Positions 47,919 to 60,512 of a stretch of DNA of 64,000 bases are shown here, piece after piece. This stretch comes from Hirsutella rhossiliensis. Its lineage: Eukaryota > Ascomycota > Sordariomycetes > Hypocreales > Ophiocordycipitaceae. Numbering within the stretch: the first letter of the stretch is position 1; each line of letters begins with the position of its first letter. The notes under the pieces were generated by a model, which saw only the letters and a list, made by a program, of their open reading frames with translations, searched no databases and had not been told where the DNA came from. Position numbers and translations under genes: made by a program. Location: positions 310,001-374,000 of the forward strand of contig NW_025408673.1 of the NCBI RefSeq assembly GCF_020360975.1, written 5' to 3'.

Positions 47919-47955
47919 AGCTTTACTCCCTCTACGCGCGCGCCCTTACTCTACC

Positions 47956-48690
47956 TAACTTCTATCGCTACGCCGCGCTATATTATAACTACTATAAGCC
48001 CTTATAGGCCCGCCGGCTTCTCTACTCCGCGTAGCGGTACCCTGCCTCTTAGTACGCTAAGCGATTATACTCTAACGCCTTCGCGCTAGTTAACGCGTCC
48101 GCTTATATCTCTTAATAAGCATAGCGCGACCTATAGTACTATTATACGGCGGCTACCCTATCTTACTTATATAGGCCGGATAATATCGCTAAGCGTCGAG
48201 ATATAATATAGTACTTACTAGAATTAAGTATCGCCGCGTACTTATAATTACTTTACCTATACCTATACTAGATTATACTACCTTTTTATTTATTATACTC
48301 CTTTAACTTTATTTAATAGGATGCTAATATAATAGTAGTATACTAAGAATATAATCGCTACTATTAATACCTTTTAAGACTATATATCTTAAAAGACGTT
48401 CGATAACTACTAAAGCGACCTTTATATATATACTTTATTTCCCCCTTAACCTTATCTTACTATTTATCTTTAACTATTATTTTAGTATACTAAGCTTACC
48501 CGCGCTACTATATCTATATACTAGGCTTAAACGTACCTTAATATCTCAAAGTAATTAAGCGGTAGTTAAAGGGCGTTTATAATTAGTTAAAATTAAGTTA
48601 GTATCCTTAGTATATCTTACTATATCTATATCTTATCTTATTATATCCTACCTTTATTCCTATCTTTATTTATCCTCTATCGCTATCTGT
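47956..48690 (+). pseudogene. Candidate antisense gene of Gypsy-B, product unknown
   Basis: On the plus strand, one frame stays protein-like for over 200 codons, e.g. 'YAKRLYSNAFALVNASAYIS' (about 48,048-48,110), 'RPDNIAKRRDII' (about 48,173-48,208) and 'LYILKDVR*LLKRPLYIYF' further on. Its stops are TAG/TAA and it is rich in Tyr, as expected of a RIPed gene with Gln, Trp, His and Cys codons. It lies between the 3' LTR and the end of pol (about 49.0 kb) and runs against pol. I do not recognise the product and saw no catalytic motif. The weak point is that overlapping frames are also long in places. Confidence 0.45.
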
Positions 48691-48989
48691 CCTATATCTA
48701 TCCTTTATTTATCCTTTATTATTTCCCTTTAGTACTATAGTTCTTTTTTATTCTTTCCTTATTTCTTAACGAGCGTCCCTTATCTCTTACCTCCTTCTCT
48801 TTCTCCCCCTTTTATCCTTTATTTCCCTTTCTTTATCTTCCGCCCTCCTTTTTATCCCTTTCTCTTACCCCTCCTTTATTATTCTCCCTTACCTTTCCCT
48901 ATTATCTCTTAAATCCCTCTAAGGCTTCTATCTCTTAAAAGTCGTTTAGTAGGTACTATAATAGGTTTATATACCCTTACTATTTTACG

Positions 48990-51900
48990 AGTACCTATCG
49001 CTATCTACCCCTCCTTCTCTACTTTTACCGCGCTTACTAAATCTCTTTAATAATATACTTAAGCTTATTATCCTCCTTAATTACTAATAGCGGTTAGTAG
49101 TTATTAACTACCTATTTAAGTAGTAGGTTCTCTACCGCTTAGTAGAGAAATTCTATATAGAGCCTCTTATATACCCTCCTTAGTATATTAAGCTTAACTA
49201 TATATAGGCTTACTACCTTTATTATAGTATACTTTTAGTATAGCTAGTTAAGCTTTCTATATAGCTAGTTAGTTATATATTTAGCTATATCTACCTATAC
49301 CTTATTACTTACTTTAAACCTCTCTACTAAGGCTCTCTTTTAGTTTACTATTTCCTCTTATCTTACCTACGCCGCGATAATAGTAGTTTATAAGAAGTTA
49401 GTTACCTCTTTTATCCTTTAGGCGAGCTCCCTCGCCCCCCTTACTTTTAGCGCTAGCGGCCCCTCCGCCCTCGCTATTTAGACCGGCTTAATATTATATT
49501 TATATATCGTAAAGAACGGGCTTATACTTATTATTAACGCTACGCGGTTATTTAATATAGCTTATACGTATAGTAGCTACGCTCCCTAGTCGACCTAGCT
49601 ATAGTAAACGTATACTTAAAAGGACGCCTATACTTCTTAGTTTATATACTTAGTCGACCTATCTATCTATAGGTAGTATACTAAACTTAACTTCCTTTAT
49701 ACTCCTATTTATTTATAGAACTCCCTTTAAAAGCTTCCTATTTAGTTTATCCCTTTATTTAATATAATCGACCTTAGTATCCTATAAAAGTAAAAGTAAG
49801 CTTAAAGGAACCTCGTTATATATACTACTACCCCTATTATCGGTATTACTTTAAGTATTACTACCTTTATTAGCTAGTCTATAATTACCTAAAGGTACTT
49901 TATACCTTTTATCTTAGTTAGCGGTAGTTTAACTATAAAGTCTATCGATAGGTATATAAATAGTTAAGACGGTAGTAGTAAGGGCTTTAGGAGTCCCTTT
50001 TAAAGTTATCTTTATATATATTCCCTTTTATATAGTCTATAGTTAGCGACGAGCCGCTTTACTATCGCTAACTAGCTAAGCTAAAAGAATTCTTAGGCTA
50101 GTATTACTAAGGTCCCCTCTCTCCTTAGGTATCCTACTACTATTAAGTTATATATCTATTAGGCTATCTATACTTAAAGTATATCTTATTTCTTAGCCCT
50201 CTCTCTTTTATTATACTTTAGTTTCCCTAGTACCTATAGCCTCTCTTAAAAGTATAACCGTCTCTTAATATCGATTATATATTCGCTTAGCTATACCTTT
50301 AGTTATTATTTTAGTACTAGCGATCTCTCCTTTTTATATACTACTTAAAATATTACTTAGTATTCCTTATCTTTCTTTAGCGCCTCTATTTATTTCTTTT
50401 ATAGCTCTTAGTTATCGAATACTAATATAGGGTTAGCCTATTCCTTAGGTATATTTTAGCCTAAGTTTAGGTTAAGTTTTAATTAGTTATCGCCCTTATT
50501 TACCTCCTTCTTAGGTCGTTTTATAGGCCCCCTTACTCCGCTAATATACGCTATCGCGCCTACCCTTCTTTTACCTACCTATAGCGCCGCTACTACCGCT
50601 CTATCTTAGGTTAAGCGTCCTAGTAAATCGGCGTATTAGCCCCTAGTAGGGACTAAGCGGCCCTATAGGTATACGGTCTTTAGAATTATCTAGACTACCC
50701 GCCCTATCTTCTTTTTATCTATTTAGCCCGCTAGCTAATCCTACTTATAATAGGATAGCGCGTTAGGTACCGCCGCTAGCCTCCTTAGCTAGAACTTTAG
50801 TATAAAGTTATAGGATATAAGCTCTATCGCTTATTAGCTTTATCTCTTATTTAACTTCTTTTTTATTATAAAGTACCTTAGGTTATTATAGTTAGTTAGT
50901 ACTATAAAGGCAGGTATATTTTAAAGTTCTACTCCTTAAAAGTCTAAGTACTATATAATTATAAGTATCTCTTTATTATAGATTAAGTAGTTATACCTAC
51001 TAAGTTTAGTCTCTTTAAAAAGAATCCTATTAAGTATTATATACTATCTAGCCCTACTTATATTAGCGCCCCCCCTATTGCGTATTTAGAATAGTCTACT
51101 TCTAGGTATATTTCTCTCTTTAGGTTATAAAGTTAAAGTACTAAATAGTACTAAGGTATTATAGAAGGCGTTTTAAATAAACTTAAACGCTACTTAGTGC
51201 TTATCTATTTACTTAAAGATCGCGCCCTTCTTATAAAGGCCGTTTAGGTATACTAATACCTCCGCGTAAAGTAATATAAAGGCCTAGTAGTAGTTTATAA
51301 AGCTAAGGAAGCTCTAGACTCTTTTTACGTTCTAAGGTACCTACTATATCTATATTACTTAGATCTTTTCTAGGTTATATTAAACCTTACCCCCTACCTA
51401 TATAATAAAGCTTAGGTACTTAACCTCCTTTATTATAAAGTTATACTTCCTTAAGTCTAATATTAAGCCTGCCTTTTATAGCTTCTAAAGTACCCTTACT
51501 ACCTTCTCTTAATAGTCTTAAAGAGACCTTAATAAGTATATTAAGATATTATCTATATATACTATAACAAACTTATATAGGTATTCCCTTAGTACCTTAT
51601 TAATATATTATTAGAAGGTAGCTAGCGTCCTTATTAAGCTAAATAAGTATACCTACTACTTAAATAATCTAAACTATATTTAAAAGGCTATCTTAAACTT
51701 ATAGCCCTTTACTATCTAGATTTTATAGAACGCTGCTATAACGTCGAGCTTTATAAACTACTTTACCTTTATAAGTATCTATAGTATCTCTATAATTAAG
51801 GGTAGCGCGTACTTATCCCTTTTTATAATCGCGTTTAGGGCCCGATAGTTATAGTAAAATCATAAGCGACCGTTTAACTTTTAGGTAAAAAGTACTAAGG

Positions 51901-52450
51901 CCGCGGCTAAGGAGCTACTTAGGCGGATTAAGTTTACCTCTATTAGCTCGCTTAGGGTCTTCCTTAGTATTAAAAGTTCCTCTCTTAATATATTATAAAG
52001 GGGTCCCTATAATAAGGGGGGCTCTACCCTATCTTTATTTAGTATTAGGTTAATCTTATAGTCTACCCCTAGCCTATATAGGGGTATCTTTAAAGCCTTC
52101 TCTAGTATAAAGCGGTCTAGGTATATATCTAGCGCCTAGTTTAGGATATAGTCCGCTAGGTCTACCGCTATCTTTAGCTAAAGTGCTCTCTCTATATCCT
52201 TTATCGTAATCGCTTAGATATCGACTATCTTCTACCTTCCTTTATTATCCCTTACCGCCCTCTCCCTTTAATATTCCGCTATAAATACTACCGCGCTAAC
52301 GATCTTTACCCCTTAGATCTATTCTACCCTCCCTACTACTTCCGATCCTTATAGGCCTATTTAGATCTTAGCCTTACTAAACTAAATCCGATCCCTTACT
52401 ACGTTATATATTACTTAGTTCTTCTTTATCTATAGCCTTCCTAGGAATAT
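48990..52450 (-). pseudogene. pol: Gypsy-B pol relic: RT, RNase H, integrase
   Basis: Minus-strand reading gives RT with 'FYKIQIVKGYKFKIAF' at about 51,735-51,690, 'INKVLREYLYKFVIVYIDNI' ending near 51,545 (YIDD changed to YIDN) and 'LRKYNFIIKEVKYLGFII' near 51,430. Integrase core reads 'GIKYL*VIID*LTKVVILKV' type sequence from about 49,920 with Trp and Arg/Gln codons as stops, then 'NKGIN*IGSF*REFYK' at about 49,775, the D..WTGDFWREF region, and a C-terminal part to about 49,000. These are standard gypsy domains in standard order. A chromodomain is likely near 48,950 but is not readable with confidence. Confidence 0.8.
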
Positions 52451-54009
52451 ATTATAGCTTAGCCTAGGGACTATATATATAAAAGTCTACTTTATATAGC
52501 CGTTAATATCTATCTTAAATACTATAATTCCTTTAATTTATAGGGCTAGAGTATCTTTTAAGAACGGCCTTAGTTATCCTCTCCTTTTATTAGCGAGGGG
52601 TATTTATAGCTTCTTTACTACCCTCTCGCTTACTATAGTATAGTAATTATAGCTAGTATCTATAAGGGCGTTAAGTCCTTTCTTCTTATTAATACTTACT
52701 CTTAGTATTACTAAGCTTAGTATAAGATAGTCCCTTATTAACTTTTAAGCTTCTTACTATTTCTCTTTTACCCTTAGCGCCTAACTTTACGCTAAGGTTC
52801 CCTTTTTTCTAAGTTATTATTATCCTCGGCGTCCCTCTCTTTCTTTATTATACCCACCCTCTAAGGTTCCTATCTCCTCTTCTTATAATAGAGCGAGATA
52901 TATCCTTTAACTCTATAGTTAAAGTATATCCGATTCTTTAGCTAGCTCTACCCCTCCCTTTATCTATCTAAGGCGTTAATACTAATTATTAAGGTATCCC
53001 TATTTTTATCTTTCCTTTCTTAAGGGTATATATCCGCTAGTCTCCTTCGGTTTAAGAGGGGTTATCTTATTTACTAGACCCTCTCTAGCTTAGCCGCTAT
53101 TTACGCTACCTAATTAGTATAGGCGGCGAAGCTTAATATAGGGAGGTCGATTATAGCTAACGCCTCGCGGAGCTAGATTCCTAGAGCCCCTTCTAAGAAG
53201 ACGATCTAAATATTATATAGCTAGGACCCGCCTTTAGCTTTAAAGAGTCTCTACTTAAGCTTTAAGGGGAATACTATAAATATCTAACTTTCCCTTTATT
53301 TTATTATCTAGATCGCCGCCGCTATATATAACTAAATATCTATATTAAGGTAGATTAAGTTAAGGTACTTTAAGAATTCCTTTTAATCGTAGCCCCTCTC
53401 TACCCTTATTCTATAGTATATAGCGACCGTTTATTATAGCCTAGTATTTAAGTAGTTATAGATAAGGTAAAAGATTTCCTTTAAGCTTAAGAAGAATTCT
53501 TTATCTATCTTATACTTCTCTTATATATATCGTGCCTATAAGGTATAGTGCCGTCTTTATCTATCGAATTTTCCTAGGCTTAGGAGAGGCTTCTTATAGC
53601 TATTCTTCCTTACTGCCTCCCCTTTAATCGTAGGCGTCGCTGCCCCCCTTATCGCCTCTAAGGGCGGTATTAAACTACCTACCCTACCCCTAGCCCCCTC
53701 CTATATACCTATTTATATCGGTTTATCTATCCTTTAGTATATCCTCTTAATCTAGCTAATTAGTTCCTATATCTATAATTAGCTCTATATTACCTAATAC
53801 CTTATCTTTACCTCTCTTACTTATAGCGAGAGTATTACTTACTCTATTATTAGCTAGGCGTCTAGCCCTCCTATCGCTGCTCCCTACTATCCTTAGGCCT
53901 ATTCTCCCTCCTCTAAGTTATTAGGATATTTATATTATATCTTTTCGGTCCGATCTTTCTCCGGGCTTTATAGCCTTATCTAAAAGGAGCTTTAGATATA
54001 TTAAGGGGC
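52450..54009 (-). pseudogene. gag: Gypsy-B gag and protease region relic
   Basis: By position this holds leader, gag and protease between the 5' LTR and RT. A cluster near 52,850-52,930 on the minus strand could be a zinc knuckle with Cys codons changed to Tyr, but I am not sure. No open frame. Confidence 0.45.
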
Positions 54010-54255
54010 AGCGTATACTTAGTATAGTAGTATAGGGCCGAATAATTATTTATTTAAAGCTAAGGAGAAAGGAGGAAAACTCTATCCTAGTTATAATAGT
54101 TATCTATCTTCCTTAGTCCTTAGCTCGACCTATATTTAGGTGCTATTTAGCCTAAGTTTAGGTTAAGCTCTGCCTATATATAGGTCTACTTCCGCCCGAC
54201 TTTAGTACGGTCGCTATAGTATAACCTTAGCCTTCTACGGGCGTAGCCTATAATA
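54010..54255 (-). repeat. Gypsy-B 5' LTR
   Basis: 246 bp, matches 47395-47640. Confidence 0.87.
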
Positions 54256-54476
54256 TATACCCTTTTTAGTATAAGTCCTTATAAGTTTAGTTATTTAGCG
54301 CCTTATCCTTTTAGCTAAGTAAGTTAGCCTTAAAAGCTAGTTTTTATAAGTATTAATTTTCTACTAATAGAATATATATATAATAGTCTAGGTAGACCTT
54401 AATAATACCTTAGTCCTTTTATAAGGTTTAAAAGGAAGCGACTATATATTAGATCTTTTTTATAAATATAAGGTCC
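54256..54476 (-). mobile_element. Gypsy-C continuation upstream of RT
   Basis: The minus-strand reading here ('KALNN*TYKDLY*KGY') joins the RT start at 47,394 if Gypsy-B is removed, as expected for the segment before the 'TPFSYPVFVV'-type RT start of this gypsy class. It is cut on the right by Copia-B. Confidence 0.5.
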
Positions 54477-55173
54477 TATAAGAATATACCCTTATATTCC
54501 TATTTTACTATTATAAAGAAATAATAGGTATAGGGAGGCTCTATAAAATAAGCTAGTAAAAAGAGGCTCTATAATATAGTTTAAGGGAATAACCCTTAAA
54601 GATAAAAGACCTTTACTAAATATCTATACCTTCTTTTAAGAAAAGCGGGTAAAGATAAGCCTATCTTAATAAATAAAAATATATATTTTTTATATAGGTT
54701 AATTATAAGTAGAATAGATACCCTATTACTTATTTTAGCCTAGCGGTTCTAAAGATATCCGCGATATAAGAATAGGTAGGGCATAGAATATTCTAGTTAA
54801 ATCTACTACTTATACTAGAACCTATAGTCTTATATTAACTATTACATTATAATTAGATTACCTACTAAGTTAAGAAGACTTACTATAGATAGAGCTTTTT
54901 AAGTACTATATAATATACTAAAAAGATAACTAATTCGTCTACTAGTAAGTAAGTAATAGTTTATAAAAGATAAAGGATTTCCCTAGGAGTAGTAGATAAA
55001 ATAAGTAAGTTTATAAGTATCTTTTATAACGCTATTCTTCTAATATATTATTTAGCCCCTTATATACTTATTATAAATTCTAAACGAATCCCTACCTTAT
55101 ACTCCTTTAACCGATCTTTCCGCTTATATTATTAATTACTTAATCCTACGCTTATTCCTTATACCTATCTATA
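54477..55173 (+). repeat. Copia-B 5' LTR
   Basis: 697 bp, 'tataagaatataccc...tatctata'; identical length to the 3' copy. Just inside it 'ggctataagcctag' resembles the initiator tRNA-Met half-primer site after RIP (TG to TA), as in Copia-A, with one unexplained mismatch. Confidence 0.88.
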
Positions 55174-57153
55174 GGCTATAAGCCTAGCTTTTCTATAAGT
55201 TAAGTAATAACTTCGAAAAACCTTTAAAATTCTAATACTAACTATATAACCTTAAATTCTCTAAAATAAGCTTTAAGGATAAGTTCGAATTTACTAAACT
55301 TAAGGGTAGTTCTAACTATACTTTCTAGGCTATTTAAATATAGGCTCTTTTAATTAAGGAGAAGCTTTCTACTACTATATAGTAAGAAAATTACTTAAAA
55401 ATAAAAGAAGCACTTACTTTAATTTTTCTTTATATAGAGGATAGTCCCTTAACCTATATAAAGTATATAATAAATACTAAAGAGGCTTAGGATAGGTTAA
55501 AAAACCTATATAACCTTATTTCTTTAACTTTAAATTACTTAGTTATAAAGGAGCTTTTTAATACTTTAGTAAGGGATTTTAAATCCTTAGATAAATAAGG
55601 TAAAAGAAGAATTTAAGGAGCTAAAGGTATAGAATATTATAATTCTAAAAGTAGTTATTATAGCTTAGATTTTAAATAGCCTTTTAAGCTTATTTTCTAG
55701 CTATATAACTAATATAATATAAGCTCTTTAAAATAGCTTAAAGGCTTTTAATTAAGAGTCTCTCTCTAGTAGTCTTATAAACGAATTTAAGAGAACTAAG
55801 TTTCTAGAAAGTCCCTTTAAGTAAGCTTTCTTTACTAAGAAGCCTTATAAAAAGATAAAAATTATATTATAATATACTTACTATAAGATAAAAGGGCATC
55901 TAGTTTAAGATTACTACTATCCTTACTTAGAAAATGCCTTTAAAGGCTTTTCTATAAATTTAAATAATTAAAATAAAGGAATACCTTTTAAGAGGCCTAG
56001 AAAACCCTTTATAGAAGGAAATCCTATTAAATTAGACTCTTACGTTAATAAGAAGAAGAAAAAACCCTTTGCTTTATATAGATCGGGAGCAGAAAAAATT
56101 AAAATCGATAATTAAATAGACGAAAAACTAGAAATAGATTTTTCTATTCCTCCTCCTACCCCTAGAAATTATAAAAGCTTTAAAGAAAAAGTAAAGGTAT
56201 ATATCTCTTTAAATATACTTAAAAAGGCTATATTTAATAATATATAAATAGGACCTTTAAATTCCTCTTAGATTAAAAACCTTATATATAATATAATAGA
56301 AAAGGAAATCCTTATAAAATCTTAGAAAATAGAAATTTCTATAATTTTATATATAATACTAATACTATTATATATATAGTATTAAAATAGAAATTCCTTA
56401 TTAATTTTTAAATTATCTCTACTAAGGTTAATTAGTAAAAGGCATCCTATATAGTTATTAAAAGCTATAGAGATCTTTTTTTTAGATTTCTAAATAATAA
56501 AAGACTATTTATCTTAAGAAACTACTTTTTTATACTTAAATTAAAAGTAAATATTATAAGCTAATTATATTTTTAAAATACTTATGCCTTTATTAATAGT
56601 AAGGAGATTTTCCTATTTAATAACTAAGCTAATATTATATTTAAAGGAAAATAGTAAGATAACCTTTATATCTTCTCTTTAAAAATTTCTTTCTTAAAGA
56701 AAAAGATATTCCTATATATTATTAATAATATAAGGAATAATATAAAGGACCTTAACTTTTATTTATAGTATTTAAGGTTAGGATATATAAGTCTTAAAGC
56801 CTTATTAAAAACCTTTAAAAGATATAATAAAGATATAACTATCCTTAAGAAGAATATTATAAAAATAAAAGAATATAAAGCTTATATTAAAGTAAAGGCA
56901 ACTAATAATAGGAATAAATCCCTATTTAATAAGGTATATAACTACCTTAATAGAGTTACTATTAATATTTAAGGCCCTATAAAGACCTTTACTTATAATA
57001 AATATACCTCCTTTATATCCTTTTTAAATATAAGAATAAGATATTTAGAAATATCTTAAATAAAGTCTAAGGTAGAAGCCTTAAATAAACTCTTAGAATA
57101 TAAAGCCTTAGTTAAAAATAACTAGGATAATATTACTATAAAAGAAGTCTTTT

Positions 57154-57629
57154 TCTCGTAAAGAGAGATACGAGAAGTATATAAAAATATATAAAGGTAA
57201 AATTAAAAGTAAGGGGTCGGATAGGCAGGGCAGAGAGATTTAATTCTTATAGGAGTAGTAATTATAGTAGGGGAGTAATTATTATATTGCCTTAATTCTC
57301 TTTCTTTCCTCTATCTAACGCCCCTCTTTATACCCGTTTAGTATCTTAATTAATAAAGAAGATCCTACTTAAAGAAGCTACTAATATCCTTTTAACTACC
57401 AAGCTTTTTACTAGGTTTTCCCCTCTTTTCTAGCCGTTGCCGGTATATCCGTCTTATCTCTGGCTACCTCTATAGGAAGCTATCGCTACTTCTACTTCCC
57501 CTCTTACCCCTACCCTCCTCTCTATACCTCTTTTTAGCTCCTTTCTTAAAACCTATTTTTTAGCTTCCTAGGTCCCTCTTACTAAGGGATATCTCTAAGA
57601 ACTATAAAATCAAGCTACGCTTCGCGATA
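57154..57629 (-). repeat. Solo Copia-A LTR in the Copia-B integrase
   Basis: 476 bp, 'tctcgtaaag...cttcgcgata', flanked by an exact duplication 'ctttt' at 57149-57153 and 57630-57634. Its RIP level is milder than that of its host, with several CpG sites kept. Confidence 0.92.
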
Positions 57630-58347
57630 CTTTTTAGATAACGTAAAGGAATTCCTATATAAAATAAACCCCTACTACTTAAGAAAGGGAATAAAATATT
57701 ATACTAGCCCTCCTAGGACTCTTAAATTAAACGGAGTAATAAAGAGGATTAATAGGACTATTTTAAATAAAGTCTAGGCTATTTTATTTATAGTAAAACT
57801 ACCTAAATATTTATAGGGAGAAGCTATTTTAATAGTAGCTTATTTATATAATAGGACCCCTTACTTATAAATAGGCTTTTAAACTCTTATAAATAAAAAG
57901 GAAAATAAATCTCTAGCCTTAAAAGACTTAAAGAAAATTAAGACCTTTAAAAGTACTATTTATTATAAAAATAAAGACCTCTTAAATAAGCTAGAAATAG
58001 AAGGTTATAAGGGTACTATTATAGGTTATACTAAAGATACTTATAAAATATATAGCTTTTTAAAAAGAAGGGTAATAATTTCTAGAAATATTATTATTTA
58101 AGAAAATAAATATATAGAAAATTAAAAAGAAGAAGACCTTAAGGACTTTAACTTTAATACCTTACCTTCTATAAATAAGGTCCTAGATAATTATTAAAGA
58201 ATAAGTAGAAGTTAAAATTAAATAGTTCTTTCCCTTTTATATAATTATTTCTTATTTTAATAATTATCCTTTAATAGCTAAAAAATAAAATAATTTTATA
58301 AAGGGAACCTATATATAAAGAAAGTAATAACTCTTCCTTAAAAGAAA

Positions 58348-58495
58348 AGGAAAATAACCCTCTTATAAAAAAGGAAGATAACCTTATTATAGAGAAAAGA
58401 AATAACCCTTTTATAGAGAAGGAAAATAACCTTTTTATAAAGAAAGAAGATAACCTTTTTATAAAAAAGGGAAATAATCCTCTTTTTAAAAAAGG
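58348..58495 (+). repeat. Six-fold ~24-bp tandem repeat in the Copia-B integrase-RT linker
   Basis: Units of about 24 bp of the form 'gaaaataacctttttataaa' repeat six times in frame and encode 8-residue units such as 'ENNPLIKK', 'EDNLIIEK' and 'NNPFIEKE', an acidic-basic alternation. The frame has no stop here, one of the few such stretches in the element. Confidence 0.8.
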
Positions 58496-60512
58496 GATTA
58501 AATAAGGATCTAAAAATCTATATTAGTATACCTAAGAAGCTAAACGGATTTTATAAAGACTATATTATTTACCGTAATATAAATATTATATTAAATAGTA
58601 AAAGTAAAGAGATTATTTTATCTTTACTAGAAAATAAGGATCTTATAGTACCTAAAATACTTAAATAGGCTATAAATAGCTTAGAAGCTATAAAATAAAA
58701 AAGAACTATATTTCTAAAAATAAAAGAGCTCTTATACTAAAATACCTAAGAATTAAAGCCTCTTCCTAGTAATAGGGAGGCCCTAATCGGCCGTTAGGTC
58801 TATAAAATAAAGTAGGATAATAATAATAATATTATTATTAAATATAAAGCCTATTATATAGTATAAGGATTTAATTAGGTCTATAGCTTAGATTATTTAG
58901 AAACCTTTTCTATAATAGTAAGACCTAAATCTATTAGAATGCTACTTATAATATCTATTTTTAATAATTATACTTTACTAAAATATACTATAAAAAAAGT
59001 ATTATATAGCCTTAAATAAAGCCTAAAGCTTTAGTATAACTATCTTAGCTCTATTTTAGCTAAGTTAGGATTTTTAGCCCTTCTTATAAATAAAAGGGTA
59101 ATTATAAATACGTAATATAAAATTATAATAGTAATATATATAGATAGCCTCTTAATAATAAGGCTTAATAAAGGTATAATAAATAATCTACTTAAAAAAG
59201 CAGCTAATTATATAAATATTTAGCTTTTAAGCGAACTAAAAAACTTCTTAGGAATATATATAGTTATAAACTAAAGTAGAAAGGAGATATTTATATCCTA
59301 GGAAATATATATTCGTAATAAAATACGAGAATAAAATAAAGAAGCCTTAGGGACTTTTAATACGCTTATTATAGTAAGAGTAAAGCTTAAAAAGGCTATT
59401 ATAACGCCTTTATAAAAAGAAATCCTTATTTACTAAAGGGAAATAAGGGCTCTATTATATCTAGCTATAATAAGTAAGCTAGATATTTTATATACTATTA
59501 TTTCTAATACTAGATTTACTTTTAAACTAAATAATATATATTTTAAGGCGTTAAATACTATCTAGAAATATTCAAATTAATACCTTAACTTATAGATAAT
59601 TTATTACTATAATATCCTTTATACTTATAACTTTATAAAAGGTTATTCCGATACTAGCTAAGCGTCTAACCTTATAAATAGGAAATCCGTTTTTAGATAC
59701 TATTTTTATATTTATAAAGATATTATAAGTTAAGCTAGCTAGATACTAAAATCTATAGCCCTATTAATATATAATACTAAATTTATTGCCCTTAAGGAAG
59801 CTAATAAAAAAGCTTTATATCTAAATCGGCTATTTTATTCTATAAATAATAGCTTATCTATTAAGATTCTTAATACTATACCTCTTATATTAATAGATAA
59901 TAAGGCAGCTATTAAATTAGCTAAAAATCCGGAATTCTATAAAAAGATAAAGTATATATATATAGCTTACTTTTATACCTAAGAGAATATTAAGGAAAAG
60001 AAGATCCGGATTTTCTATATTAAATCTAAAGATAATATTACCGATATATTTACTAAGGAACTAAAAAGAGAAAAATTCTTTAAGTTCTAAAAGCTTCTTT
60101 CCTTTAAGGTATTAAAAGAGCCTTAAAAAGAAAAAGCTTATATCCCTTTAATAAAGGGCTTTTTAGCTATCTTTTACTTTCTTAGCTTTTCCTTTATATA
60201 TAACTAATAGGTTTTTTCCTTTAAAAAGGTTTCCTATTAGTAAAAAATAACCTATAAAAATAGGTATTTTTCCTTATTAAAGGTTTCCTATAATAACTCT
60301 AAAAGGCTTTTTCCTTATAAAGGTTTACCTAAAAAGAGGAGAAATAATTATAACTATAACTAAGAATTTTCCTACTAAGGTTTTTCCTAGAAAGGGTTTT
60401 AAAATTTTCCTTTATATTCCTATTATATAACTTATTTTTAATAAGGATAATTCTACTATAAAAGAAATAACTAGTAAAGAGTACTATTTACCTAGTACTC
60501 TTTAAAAGACGC

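Larger units (their letters stand above)
47395..54255 (-). mobile_element. Gypsy-B, Ty3/gypsy retrotransposon with both LTRs
   Basis: Direct 246-bp repeats at 47395-47640 and 54010-54255 enclose 6.9 kb. RT and integrase read on the minus strand, so the right LTR is 5'. The tract next to the left LTR reads 'gagagggagagcgggggtag' on the minus strand, a good polypurine tract. Gypsy-C RT is split by it (47,394 against 54,256), which shows it inserted into Gypsy-C, but the flanks 'gggct' and 'tatac' give no target duplication. The layout parallels Gypsy-A: pol, then a 1.3-kb 3' block with plus-strand frames. RIP is heavy, though CpG is well kept. Confidence 0.87.
55200..60126 (+). pseudogene. Copia-B gag-pol relic
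   Basis: Gag ends with a zinc knuckle at 55,873-55,914 that reads 'YTYYKIKGHLV*DY': the CX2CX4HX4C spacing is exact but all three Cys are Tyr. The pre-integrase region reads 'YLRLGYISLKALLKTFKRYN' (about 56,770-56,830). Integrase 'NGVIKRINRTILNKVQAILF' begins near 57,730 after the inserted LTR. RT reads 'GFN*VYSLDYLETFS' near 58,870 and 'VIYIDSLLII' at about 59,131-59,160. RNase H has 'GYSDTS*ASNLINRKS' near 59,645 and 'DIFTKELKREKFF' near 60,050; a stop follows at about 60,124. The pieces I read are standard copia domains in standard order. Confidence 0.85.
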
